From Bacteroidales bacterium (GTDB taxonomy: Bacteria > Bacteroidota > Bacteroidia > Bacteroidales > F082), in the NCBI GenBank assembly GCA_029933565.1, contig JAOZNY010000115.1, positions 1 through 9,475 of the forward strand: 9,475 nucleotides of DNA, given 5' to 3'. The notes under the pieces were generated by a model, which saw only the letters and a program-made list of their open reading frames with translations, searched no databases and was not told the origin of the DNA. This document shows, piece after piece, positions 1 to 6,801 of this stretch (positions are counted from its first letter, which is position 1; each line of letters opens with the position of its first letter). The translations under genes were made by a program, and so were the position numbers.

Positions 1-1
1 C

Positions 2-682
2 TTAAAGTTCATTCATTACATTGGCAAGTTCTTCCTTCTTTTTTCTCTCTTCGCGGTGTAATATGTTCATTTCATGAGTTACATGTTTAAGTTCTATTTT
101 TTTCTCAATTTCATTCGAAAAATATTCAATAGACCAACCAATAATATTTTCGTATGCATAAGGAGTATTGTCAAATGTTAAAATTATTTTTTCATTATCT
201 AGATTCCATGTTCGTACAAAACTAAAGTTTAACTTTTCGTATTTTATGTCCGCTAAATCATCAAGATCCATAATCAGTTTTCCGTTTTGGGTTTTTGTTG
301 ACTGCCCATATTTAGTAATAAGAGCATTTGAAAACTCAATTGTGTAATTTCTATAATCAAAAAATGGAAATTTAGGTTCATCAATCTTTGTAATACTTAA
401 GTGTATTAACTCATCATCTTCAAATTCGTACCTTTTACCAAATTTTTCTCCCCAAAAAGTTTTTTCAACACTAATTATTCTTACTTCGGCTGTATTAAAC
501 TTAGTCTGAGACTCTCTCATAAAAGAAGAATCATAATTTACTTTATCTGTATTATAGAGCAATAAATCATCTACTGACATGCCCCATTTTACTCCTGTTT
601 TATTTGCTTTTGGTGGAGTTTGTGCACTTAAAAACACAGTACCCAAACTAATCAAAACAATGGCTATCGCTATCCTTTTCAT
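2..682 (-). CDS. Exported hypothetical protein, 226 aa
   Basis: I do not recognise this family. The protein opens with a typical Sec signal peptide: a Lys-Arg N-region, a hydrophobic stretch at residues 4-19, and a probable cleavage after Ser-Ala near residue 20. This predicts a periplasmic or envelope location. The mature part starts with a Gly-Val-Lys-Trp-Gly-Met-Ser segment (about 30-36) and continues as mixed alpha/beta sequence rich in aromatic and acidic residues. It ends in a strongly charged helix (about 190-226) with a run of Glu, Arg and Lys that may be a short coiled coil. No catalytic motif or cysteine pair is visible. The ORF is complete, with its TAA stop at 2-4 on the reverse strand, and it starts at the only ATG giving an intact signal peptide. 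It is transcribed divergently from the VIT/VWA gene, with its own predicted promoter at 767-797. It is real by its length and signal peptide; the function is unknown. Confidence 0.8.
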   Translation of the reverse strand: MKRIAIAIVLISLGTVFLSAQTPPKANKTGVKWGMSVDDLLLYNTDKVNYDSSFMRESQTKFNTAEVRIISVEKTFWGEKFGKRYEFEDDELIHLSITKIDEPKFPFFDYRNYTIEFSNALITKYGQSTKTQNGKLIMDLDDLADIKYEKLNFSFVRTWNLDNEKIILTFDNTPYAYENIIGWSIEYFSNEIEKKIELKHVTHEMNILHREERKKKEELANVMNEL

Positions 683-702
683 AATTATTAAATTTTAGTA
701 TA

Positions 703-753
703 ACTGTTGCTCAAACGAAAATGCTTGCTTGTTTTTCAATAAGTAGCAACAGT
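703..753 (-). promoter_or_regulatory. Inverted repeat in the leader of the 226-aa protein gene
   Basis: ACTGTTGCT (703-711) and AGCAACAGT (745-753) are exact 9-bp inverted repeats separated by 33 nt. They fall between the predicted transcription start (about 760) and the ATG at 682, so the mRNA leader could form a stem-loop. A second inverted pair, TGCTTGCTTG (722-731) and its complement at 795-804, has one arm inside the loop and one overlapping the -33 element. No terminator-like T run follows. A regulatory role is speculation. Confidence 0.3.
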
Positions 754-1117
754 GATTAGTTACGTACAAAAGTAATAAATTAATTGTCATAAAGCAAGCA
801 AGCAATAATCTACCAAATTTCTACAAAGAAATTAGTTCGCAATTTTGTTTTTTATACGCCGCAAAAAAAAATTAGTTACATATCTTTTATCAATTAAAAC
901 ATGGAGTTTATTGGGTTTTAATATTTATTATGATTTTAAAAATACCAAATTGCAATTTGAGTGAGTTATTAGTAAAGCAAACTTAATTTACATTTTTTAA
1001 GTTGCTAGTGTTCATGTAAATAAAAACTAAAAGACTAAATAGGGCAAATAATTTTTACTTTTTGAATTAGAAATATTTTAAACCAAAAAATAATTCACTA
1101 ATTAAAAATTAAGCCTT
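754..1117. other. AT-rich intergenic region upstream of the VIT/VWA gene
   Basis: This is the remaining part of a 435-bp gap between two divergent genes. Besides the leftward promoter, it holds one possible hairpin at 977-1005, where GCAA-A-CTTAA pairs with TTAAGTTGC (one bulged A, 10-nt loop). I found no TAnnTTTG box with a correctly spaced -33 element for the rightward gene; the nearest is an imperfect TACTTTTTG at 1056-1064. No credible small ORF or RNA gene was seen. Confidence 0.5.
767..797 (-). promoter_or_regulatory. Predicted Bacteroidota-type promoter of the 226-aa exported protein gene
   Basis: On the minus strand, TACTTTTG (767-774) matches the Bacteroidota -7 consensus TAnnTTTG exactly. 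A TTG (795-797) lies 20 nt upstream, the usual place for the -33 element. Transcription would begin near 760, giving a leader of about 78 nt before the ATG at 682. The prediction rests on motif and spacing only. Confidence 0.5.
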
Positions 1118-3337
1118 ATGAACAATCTCATTAAAATTTCAGTGGTTCTTTTTGCCTTAGTTATCAGTTTAACTTCTTTCTCTCAAAAAAGATCACAATC
1201 AAACGACAAAGTTTCATCGCCATATTTTCTGGTGATAAGTGACGAGACTAGCACAGATCAACTCCCATTAAAAAGCACTTCGGCACAAGTAAACATTGTT
1301 GGAGTAATCGCCGATGTTACCATTAATCAGGTTTACAAAAATGAAGGTAAAAATACCTTAGAGTGCATTTACATTTTCCCTGCCTCGGCAAATGCAGCAA
1401 TTTATGCAATGGAAATGACCATTGGCAAACGAAAAATAATTGCCACTATTGAGGAAAAGCAAAAAGCACGCAGAGACTACGAAACAGCAAAACAGCAAGG
1501 AAAACGCACTTCTCTTTTGGAACAGCATCGCCCCAATGTGTTTCAAATGAATGTTGCCAATATTTTACCCGGCGACGAAATTATGGTTAGCATGAAATAC
1601 ACCGAGATTTTAGTTCCCAATGCTGGGATTTATGAATTTGTGTATCCTACGGTTGTAGGCCCCCGATATTCTTCAGCACAAGAAAATAACAACAGTTTTG
1701 TTAGTACGCCATATTTACATGAGGGAGAAAAGCCGACTTATAATTTCGACATAAATATTAATCTTTCGGCCGGCATGTGCATTCAGGATATTAGTTGCAA
1801 AACCCATGAGGTGAAAGTTTTTTATCCTAGTACTGATGAAGCAAAAATCAACTTAAGCGAAGAAGAGGCCAAGGGTGGTAACCGTGATTTTGTTTTGCAA
1901 TACCAACTTTCAGGTGATAAAATTGCTTCGGGATTAATACTTTACGAACATGAGGACGAAAACTTTTTTCTGATGATGGTTCAGCCACCCAAACGAATTG
2001 AAAATACTAACATCCCTCCACGCGAATACATTTTTATTAACGATGTCTCGGGCTCGATGAATGGCTACCCAATGGATGTATCAAAAAAGATAATGCGTAA
2101 TCTGGTAAGCAATTTACGCCCCGAAGACAGGTTTAATGTTTTGGTTTTTGCAGGAACATCGGGCTGGATGGCCGACAGGTCTCTATCTGCCAACAATGAT
2201 AATATTAACAGAGCCATACATTTTATTGAAAACCAAAGGGGTAGTGGCGGTACCGAAATTTTACGTGCCCTAAAAAAAGCACTTAGTTTTCCCCGGGAAT
2301 ACGAAGAAATGTCGAGAACTTTTGTAATAGTTACCGATGGCTACGTTTCGGTTGAAAAAGAAGTTTTCGACCTGATTAGAAATAATAATGATAAAGCAAA
2401 TACTTTTGTTTTTGGTATTGGTAGCAGCGTTAACAGATACATTATTGATGGTATGGCACATGCCGGAATGGGCGAAGCATTTGTTGTTTTAAACAGAAGT
2501 GAGGCCAACCAAAAAGCCGAAAAATTCAGGAAGTATATTTCAAATCCGGTACTAACTCAAATAAAAACCACATTTTCTAACTTTGAAGTTTATGATGTTG
2601 AACCACTTAGTATTGCTGATATTTTTGCCGAAAGACCTGTAATTATTTTTGGGAAGTATAAAGGAACAGCCCAAGGAAGCATTAAGTTAAAAGGATATTC
2701 AGGAAGAAAACGTTGGGAGTCAAAATTTGATGTTTCTAAAGTAAAACCCCATGCTAATAATGTGGCTTTACGTTATTTATGGGCAAGAAAACGTATTCAA
2801 ATGCTCGATGACTATTCCTATTTAGTAAGAGTGGACAACAAAAATGAAATAACCGAATTAGGGTTAAAATATAATTTGCTCACAAATTACACATCCTTTA
2901 TTGCAATTGAAGAATCAGAAGAACCAAAAAACCCCGGTGAAATTGTGACTGTAAAACAGCCTCTTCCTTTGCCTAAAAATGTTTCGAATTATGCAGTTGG
3001 CTTTGAATTGGTAATGGAGGATGAAATGGAATTTGAAGTCCTGAGTTATTACGATAAAATAGAATTTAAAACTCCTATTTCTAACAGCAAAGAAACAGAA
3101 ATTCAATCTTATATCGAAAACAAACTAATGCCCCAACTGGATGAGTGCCTGTCAAAGATTAATGGTTTAGAAAGCATTTTGATTACAATTACTAAAGATG
3201 GGAAAGTTAAGACCATTAAATTTAATGGGAAAACTTTAAGCGATAAATCAAGGACTTGCCTGGAAGAGAAAATAAGGCAATGGGTTTTCGGCAAGTTTGC
3301 TACAAATAAGGAGTTCACTTTTGAAATAGTGTTTTAG
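1118..3337 (+). CDS. Exported VIT and von Willebrand factor A domain protein with TonB/AgmX-like C-terminus, 739 aa
   Basis: The order is signal peptide (about 1-22, ending Ser-Phe-Ser-Gln), VIT domain (about 50-165), linker beta region (about 205-290), VWA domain (about 302-470), a beta-rich region (about 475-600) and a C-terminal domain (about 655-739). The VIT part shows the typical run of Phe-Pro, Tyr-Glu-x-Ala, Glu-Gln-x-Arg-Pro-Asn-Val-Phe and Leu-Pro-Gly-Asp motifs. The VWA metal site (MIDAS) looks complete: Asp309-Val-Ser-Gly-Ser313, Thr379 and Asp407 of a Thr-Asp-Gly. The last domain carries the pattern Lys-Asp-Gly-Lys-Val and a late Trp-Val-Phe, as in TonB C-terminal/AgmX-PglI-like domains. 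The family resembles inter-alpha-trypsin-inhibitor heavy chains; bacterial members are envelope proteins thought to bind ligands or partners through a divalent metal. It is followed 148 bp downstream by a same-strand putative cysteine peptidase. Domain calls are firm for VIT and VWA and tentative for the C-terminus. The biological role is unknown. Confidence 0.93.
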   Translation: MNNLIKISVVLFALVISLTSFSQKRSQSNDKVSSPYFLVISDETSTDQLPLKSTSAQVNIVGVIADVTINQVYKNEGKNTLECIYIFPASANAAIYAMEMTIGKRKIIATIEEKQKARRDYETAKQQGKRTSLLEQHRPNVFQMNVANILPGDEIMVSMKYTEILVPNAGIYEFVYPTVVGPRYSSAQENNNSFVSTPYLHEGEKPTYNFDININLSAGMCIQDISCKTHEVKVFYPSTDEAKINLSEEEAKGGNRDFVLQYQLSGDKIASGLILYEHEDENFFLMMVQPPKRIENTNIPPREYIFINDVSGSMNGYPMDVSKKIMRNLVSNLRPEDRFNVLVFAGTSGWMADRSLSANNDNINRAIHFIENQRGSGGTEILRALKKALSFPREYEEMSRTFVIVTDGYVSVEKEVFDLIRNNNDKANTFVFGIGSSVNRYIIDGMAHAGMGEAFVVLNRSEANQKAEKFRKYISNPVLTQIKTTFSNFEVYDVEPLSIADIFAERPVIIFGKYKGTAQGSIKLKGYSGRKRWESKFDVSKVKPHANNVALRYLWARKRIQMLDDYSYLVRVDNKNEITELGLKYNLLTNYTSFIAIEESEEPKNPGEIVTVKQPLPLPKNVSNYAVGFELVMEDEMEFEVLSYYDKIEFKTPISNSKETEIQSYIENKLMPQLDECLSKINGLESILITITKDGKVKTIKFNGKTLSDKSRTCLEEKIRQWVFGKFATNKEFTFEIVF

Positions 3338-3368
3338 AATAATGAAGTAACAATAAAAATTAAAAAGT

Positions 3369-3452
3369 ACGTCATTGCGAGCGCAGTGCGGCAATCTCAA
3401 TTAATCCAACATTATTAAGATTGCTTCGGTCGTACCTCCCTCGCAATGACGT
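3369..3452. repeat. Imperfect palindromic intergenic repeat (REP/MITE-like), about 84 bp
   Basis: The outer arms ACGTCATTGCGAG (3369-3381) and CTCGCAATGACGT (3440-3452) are exact 13-bp inverted repeats. An inner pair, GCAATCT (3391-3397) and AGATTGC (3418-3424), closes a 20-nt AT-rich loop. The segments between the pairs are unequal (9 and 15 nt) and do not match, so the two halves have diverged. It is visibly more GC-rich than its surroundings. From memory, sequences of the ATTGCGAG...GCAATCT type are dispersed intergenic palindromes in Bacteroidota and other phyla; this was not searched. Transcribed, it would form a strong cruciform-like hairpin between the VIT/VWA gene and the next gene, which could stabilise or separate their messages. 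Confidence 0.75.
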
Positions 3453-3485
3453 GTTTCTTTATTCTATTAATTAAAATGAAGAGCC

Positions 3486-4607
3486 ATGAATATTCGCGAA
3501 AAAGTAAATAAAATCAATATTGTATTGCTGATGGTAGGAATAGCACTATTGCTGTTCTCGCCAATTTCAACAGGAAATATTCTTATTCCTGAAAGAAAAA
3601 ATGAGGTTCCAGAACGACAGGAAATTACATTTATTCTGGGCGACGATTTCAATACTAAGAACCCGTTTTATTTTAATACAGAACTTTTCTACCGTTTTAA
3701 CGAGAAGGGCAAAACCGATTTGGTAATTACACATTGCCGCTCACTTAGCGAAGTCCAGGATTACCTCATCAATAACTCACCTAAAAATAATCAGGCCTGG
3801 GGGCTGATAAACTTAGTTTCGCATGGCAACCAATACACCGGCTTAAGTGTAAAAGTATCGCCCAAAGGCAAACGCGCAAATACAAAACGAGTGAGAGAAG
3901 GAATAGAGGATAAAACCTTAAGCGGCTTGCCGGAAAACATAATTGACCAGAAAACTCATATTAAACTGCATGGATGTGGAATTGGAAACAATAGTGAGTT
4001 TCTGGAAATAATGAAATCTGCTTTCAGCAATAATTTAAGTTCTCCTAAACTAACTGCAAGCAATCATTTTGAATATTATGTTTCAAATGGCAACAACACT
4101 CAGGAAATAAATATGTTTTTGGCAAAATATTGGATAGTGAATTTTAAGAAAGGATACCAGCCAAACGATAGAATACTAGCCCGAAAATTTGCCAATAAAT
4201 ATCCTGATGCCAATATTAACTGGAAACAAGCCCTGCAAAGCCAATCGGGTTCAAAAACGGGAGATGTATTTAATTACACTTTTACAATTCCTGTTAAATG
4301 GGTTTTTCGCTACGATTGTAAAGATTCTGTTCCGCAACTCGATACAAAATCTTCCAGATTAAACTGGGTAAAGCAAAACCAGAAAATTATTGAGGATTTG
4401 AAAAAACTGGATATTCCACCGGAAAAGTTTAACTGGTGGATGCGCAATATTTACGTTAAAAATGAAGATGGCACAAAAACTCCGGCACTTTGGGTAAAAG
4501 GATATTGCACCTCGCTATGCGTATTAAAACTACTGCCTGAAGAAGAAAATACTATGTTTTCTTTCCCAACAATTTACCGATCAAATCACTACGTCCAATA
4601 CTGGTAA
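3486..4607 (+). CDS. Membrane-anchored protein with caspase-like (clan CD/DUF4347-like) His/Cys motifs, 373 aa
   Basis: The N-terminus has a short basic stretch, then one hydrophobic segment (about 11-30) that should act as a signal anchor, placing the rest in the periplasm. Residues about 45-210 look like a caspase-hemoglobinase fold. A hydrophobic strand ends in Val-Ser-His113-Gly114, and 51 residues later a second strand ends in Leu-His-Gly-Cys164-Gly-Ile-Gly. It is followed by a Thr-Ala-Ser-Asn segment (about 190-193), where clan CD and DUF4347 proteins have a comparable block. This makes His113/Cys164 a plausible catalytic dyad. Residues 210-373 are not recognised; they are rich in Trp and Lys and contain Cys341 and Cys345. 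The gene lies 148 bp after the VIT/VWA gene, with a palindromic repeat between, and overlaps ygiQ tail to tail by 56 bp. No Shine-Dalgarno is visible, and ATG 3486 was chosen because it precedes the hydrophobic segment. The fold is inferred from motifs; peptidase activity is unproven, and it could be an inactive family member. Confidence 0.75.
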   Translation: MNIREKVNKINIVLLMVGIALLLFSPISTGNILIPERKNEVPERQEITFILGDDFNTKNPFYFNTELFYRFNEKGKTDLVITHCRSLSEVQDYLINNSPKNNQAWGLINLVSHGNQYTGLSVKVSPKGKRANTKRVREGIEDKTLSGLPENIIDQKTHIKLHGCGIGNNSEFLEIMKSAFSNNLSSPKLTASNHFEYYVSNGNNTQEINMFLAKYWIVNFKKGYQPNDRILARKFANKYPDANINWKQALQSQSGSKTGDVFNYTFTIPVKWVFRYDCKDSVPQLDTKSSRLNWVKQNQKIIEDLKKLDIPPEKFNWWMRNIYVKNEDGTKTPALWVKGYCTSLCVLKLLPEEENTMFSFPTIYRSNHYVQYW

Positions 4608-6390
4608 GCTTACTTTTTATCTGATTTCTGAACTCATTTTTATACCAAAAGAAAAACATGTTCTGGGCTTTCTTTTCGTTTTGAGTTTTGGCACTATAAA
4701 CAGGTTTTAAAGTATAGGGATCGAGTCCTGTGTAATAGGTTACCGTGGCCAGAGTCATTGGTGTTGGAGTAAAATCCTGCACCTGTTCGAGGCGTAATCC
4801 TGCCGATTTTGTTGTAGCTGCCAGTTCAGCCATATTTTCCTCTCCACACGATGGATGACTCGAAATAAAATATGGAATTACCTGCTGATTCAAACCTGCG
4901 TCTTCTGAGTATTTTGTAAACCGTTTCATAAATTCGTAGTACAATTCAAAAGTAGGTTTCCGCATTGCTTTTAAAACCTCATCGGAAGTATGCTCGGGTG
5001 CAATTTTTAATCTTCCTGAAACATGGTGTTGCGCAAGTTGCTTAACATATTCGTCAAGATCTTCACCTCCTTTTTTGTTGTGCGATGGAGAAAGTAAATC
5101 GTAGCGTATTCCACTGCCGATGGTTATTTTTTTAATCTCTGGCAGTGCATCAGCCTTTTTGTAAAGTTCTGTTAGTTCCTTGTGGGAAGTTTTTAGATTG
5201 AAACAAATTCTTGGGAAAATACAAGATGGCCGTTTGCATTTCCTGCAAATATCGAGGTCTTTGCCCTGCATTTTATACATATTTGCCGAAGGTCCACCCA
5301 GGTCAGTCAAATACCCTTTAAAATCAGGAAGTTGAGCTACCTTTTTAATTTCCTTCAAAACAGAATCTTCAGAGCGCGATGAAATAAATTTCCCCTGATG
5401 GGCAGAAATAGTACAAAAACTACAGCCCCCAAAACATCCCCTATGGACATTTACCGAAAACTTAATCATTTCGTAAGCAGGAATAGGGCCACGCTTTCTG
5501 TATTTTGGATGTGGCAAACGGGTGTAAGGCAAATCAAATATTTCGTCAATCTCTTCTGTTTTCAAATATGAATAAGGAGGGTTGACCACAACAAAATTTT
5601 CGCCAACCTGCTGCACTAATCGCTTTGAAGCCTCCATCATATTCGACTCAACTTCAATTATTTTAAAATTAGAGGCAAAGGCTTTTTTATCAATAAGACA
5701 ATTTTCATGCGAATTTAAATAAACCGTTTCCCAGTTCTTGTTTACAGGAATCTGATTTTCGTTGGAAACCTGAACTGAAGTTTGCTTAACCGTATTTATT
5801 TTTTCGAAAGGCACTCCTTTTTGCATAAGGTTTACAACTTCCTTAAGTGGCTTCTCCCCCATTCCATAAATCAGCAAATCGGCTCCTGACTCATTAAGCA
5901 TGGAAGGTTTAAGTTTGTCTTGCCAGTAATCGTAATGTGTTAGCCTACGCAAAGATGACTCAACGCCACCAATAACAACTGGGGTATCAGGAAAGATCTT
6001 TTTCAAAATACCGGTATAAACCTTAACGGGATAATCAGGTCTGAAACCAGAAACATTTCCGGCGGTATAAGCATCGTTGGAGCGAAGTCGTTTGTTGGCG
6101 GTGTAGTGGTTAACCATTGAGTCCATAACCCCTGCCGATACCCCAAAAAACAATTTTGGTGTTCCAAGTTTTTTGAAATCCCTAAGGTCATCCTTCCAGT
6201 TAGGCTGAGGAACAATTGCAACTTTAAGCCCCATATTTTCCAGCACCCTTCCAATTACTGCAGCCCCAAACGATGGATGGTCGATGTAGGCATCTCCTGT
6301 AAACAAGATTACATCAAGTTCTTCCCATCCTCTTGCTTTTACCTCTTTCAAAGTAGTTGGTAGCCATTCTGTAATTTCAGGTCTGTACAT
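4552..6390 (-). CDS. ygiQ: YgiQ-family radical SAM protein, 612 aa
   Basis: This is a full-length member of the YgiQ (UPF0313) family, cytoplasmic radical SAM enzymes whose reaction is not established. The N-terminal region (about 1-180) is a Rossmann-like, cobalamin-binding-type domain with the family block Thr-Gly-Asp-Ala-Tyr-x-Asp-His-Pro-Ser-Phe (31-41). The radical SAM core has the [4Fe-4S] motif Cys319-x3-Cys323-x2-Cys326 within an Arg-Gly-Cys-Phe-Gly-Gly-Cys context. A second cysteine set (382, 385, 390, 396) may hold another metal or cluster. The C-terminal DUF3362-like part (about 537-612) has Phe-Thr-Pro-Thr-Pro-Met and Tyr-Tyr-Thr-Gly-Leu-Asp-Pro, characteristic of the family. The start at 6390 agrees with where the family block begins, 26 residues upstream of the conserved Leu-Asp-Val strand. 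The stop (TAG, 4552-4554) lies inside the 3' end of the opposing gene. A -7-like box sits only 4 nt before the ATG, next to a heptamer array. Confidence 0.95.
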   Translation of the reverse strand: MYRPEITEWLPTTLKEVKARGWEELDVILFTGDAYIDHPSFGAAVIGRVLENMGLKVAIVPQPNWKDDLRDFKKLGTPKLFFGVSAGVMDSMVNHYTANKRLRSNDAYTAGNVSGFRPDYPVKVYTGILKKIFPDTPVVIGGVESSLRRLTHYDYWQDKLKPSMLNESGADLLIYGMGEKPLKEVVNLMQKGVPFEKINTVKQTSVQVSNENQIPVNKNWETVYLNSHENCLIDKKAFASNFKIIEVESNMMEASKRLVQQVGENFVVVNPPYSYLKTEEIDEIFDLPYTRLPHPKYRKRGPIPAYEMIKFSVNVHRGCFGGCSFCTISAHQGKFISSRSEDSVLKEIKKVAQLPDFKGYLTDLGGPSANMYKMQGKDLDICRKCKRPSCIFPRICFNLKTSHKELTELYKKADALPEIKKITIGSGIRYDLLSPSHNKKGGEDLDEYVKQLAQHHVSGRLKIAPEHTSDEVLKAMRKPTFELYYEFMKRFTKYSEDAGLNQQVIPYFISSHPSCGEENMAELAATTKSAGLRLEQVQDFTPTPMTLATVTYYTGLDPYTLKPVYSAKTQNEKKAQNMFFFWYKNEFRNQIKSKLTSIGRSDLIGKLLGKKT

Positions 6391-6394
6391 GGCA

Positions 6395-6402
6395 CAAAGA
6401 TA
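6395..6402 (-). promoter_or_regulatory. -7-like box immediately upstream of ygiQ
   Basis: On the minus strand TATCTTTG matches TAnnTTTG exactly and ends 4 nt before the ATG at 6390. If it is used, transcription would start at or next to the start codon, giving an essentially leaderless message. No -33 TTG lies at the 19-21 nt spacing; the nearest (6417-6419) is 14 nt away. The box also overlaps the first unit of the heptamer array, so the match may be a by-product of that repeat. Confidence 0.35.
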
Positions 6403-6445
6403 AAAGAAACAAGAGTCAAGATAAAAAAGTCAAGAAACAAGATAA
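6397..6445. repeat. Seven degenerate tandem heptamers upstream of ygiQ
   Basis: Seven consecutive 7-nt units run without a gap for 49 bp. On the plus strand three unit types occur: AAGATAA (6397-6403, 6418-6424, 6439-6445), AAGAAAC (6404-6410, 6432-6438) and AAGAGTC (6411-6417, with AAAAGTC as a variant at 6425-6431). The order is A-B-C-A-C'-B-A, so AAGATAA recurs every 21 bp, about two helical turns. The array starts 6 nt before the ygiQ start codon. It looks like heptameric short tandem repeats known from other bacteria; whether this family is dispersed in the genome was not searched. Confidence 0.7.
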
Positions 6446-6554
6446 AATGGAAAATTAAAGATTGATTATTGTTATAATTTAATTCAGCAATTTAATACTT
6501 AAATTATTCAATTGTTTTTTAGATATTTGCCAAAATTTTTAAAACGAAAAAAAA

Positions 6555-6740
6555 ATGGAAGAAAATAAAGAAAAGCATTGCCTGGTTTGCAAGAGCGATG
6601 AGAATACCGTACCATTGGTAGAGTTATCATACAAAAATCAAAAGTATCATATTTGTCCACAACACATTCCTGTATTAATTCATAATCCGGGTGAACTGGA
6701 AGGTATGTTACCTGATGCAGGTAATTTGACTGCAGGTTAA
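6555..6740 (+). CDS. Small putative zinc-binding protein, 61 aa
   Basis: This short soluble protein carries a Cys9-x2-Cys12 knuckle (His-Cys-Leu-Val-Cys-Lys) and, 21 residues after it, Cys34-Pro-Gln-His37. It would make one structural zinc site of the CCCH type. The C-terminal third (Pro-Val-Leu-Ile-His-Asn-Pro-Gly-Glu-Leu) has no hydrophobic segment. It resembles small conserved hypothetical proteins that I associate with Bacteroidota, but I have no function or name for it. It is transcribed alone, divergently from ygiQ (164 bp between the two starts), and ends 21 bp before a strong intrinsic terminator that faces the right way, which supports it as a real expressed gene. The ATG at 6555 follows an A-rich tract with no Shine-Dalgarno. 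The protein could bind RNA or act as a partner of a larger enzyme; nothing in the sequence decides this. Confidence 0.8.
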   Translation: MEENKEKHCLVCKSDENTVPLVELSYKNQKYHICPQHIPVLIHNPGELEGMLPDAGNLTAG

Positions 6741-6761
6741 TTGAAAAAAATATTTTTTATG

Positions 6762-6795
6762 CCTCGTTTCTTGAAAAGAGACGGGGATTTTTTTT
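6762..6795 (+). terminator. Intrinsic terminator of the 61-aa zinc protein gene
   Basis: An 11-bp stem is formed by 6762-6772 and 6776-6786 with a GAA triloop, followed after one A by eight T residues (6788-6795). Two of the pairs are G-U on the plus-strand RNA and would become C-A mismatches on the minus strand. The hairpin is therefore built for rightward transcription, although an A/T tract on the left may give weak termination for rluB as well. Confidence 0.85.
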
Positions 6796-6801
6796 GCAAA
6801 T

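Noticed and set aside
1056..1064. TACTTTTTG as a -7 box for the VIT/VWA gene
   Set aside because: It has three rather than two bases between TA and TTTG, and no TTG lies at the required distance upstream.
1358..3318. Four antisense frames of 62-69 codons inside the VIT/VWA gene
   Set aside because: They lie wholly within a clear coding gene, have no family features, and read as reverse-strand translations of it.
3369..3452. Palindrome as an intrinsic terminator of the VIT/VWA gene
   Set aside because: The stem is long, interrupted and has no proper T tract after the outer arm. A dispersed repeat explains it better.
3467..3652. Minus-strand frame opposite the start of the putative peptidase gene
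   Set aside because: It is antisense to the signal-anchor region and has no supporting motif.
6003..6254. 83-codon alternative frame on the minus strand within ygiQ
   Set aside because: It overlaps the conserved N-terminal part of ygiQ in another frame and shows no domain or start signal of its own.
6397..6445. Heptamer array as a small CRISPR-like array
   Set aside because: The units are contiguous 7-mers without unique spacers, and no cas genes are nearby.
6512..6529. TTG plus GATATTTG as a promoter for the 61-aa zinc protein gene
   Set aside because: The gap is only 7 nt and the first two bases of the -7 consensus are wrong.
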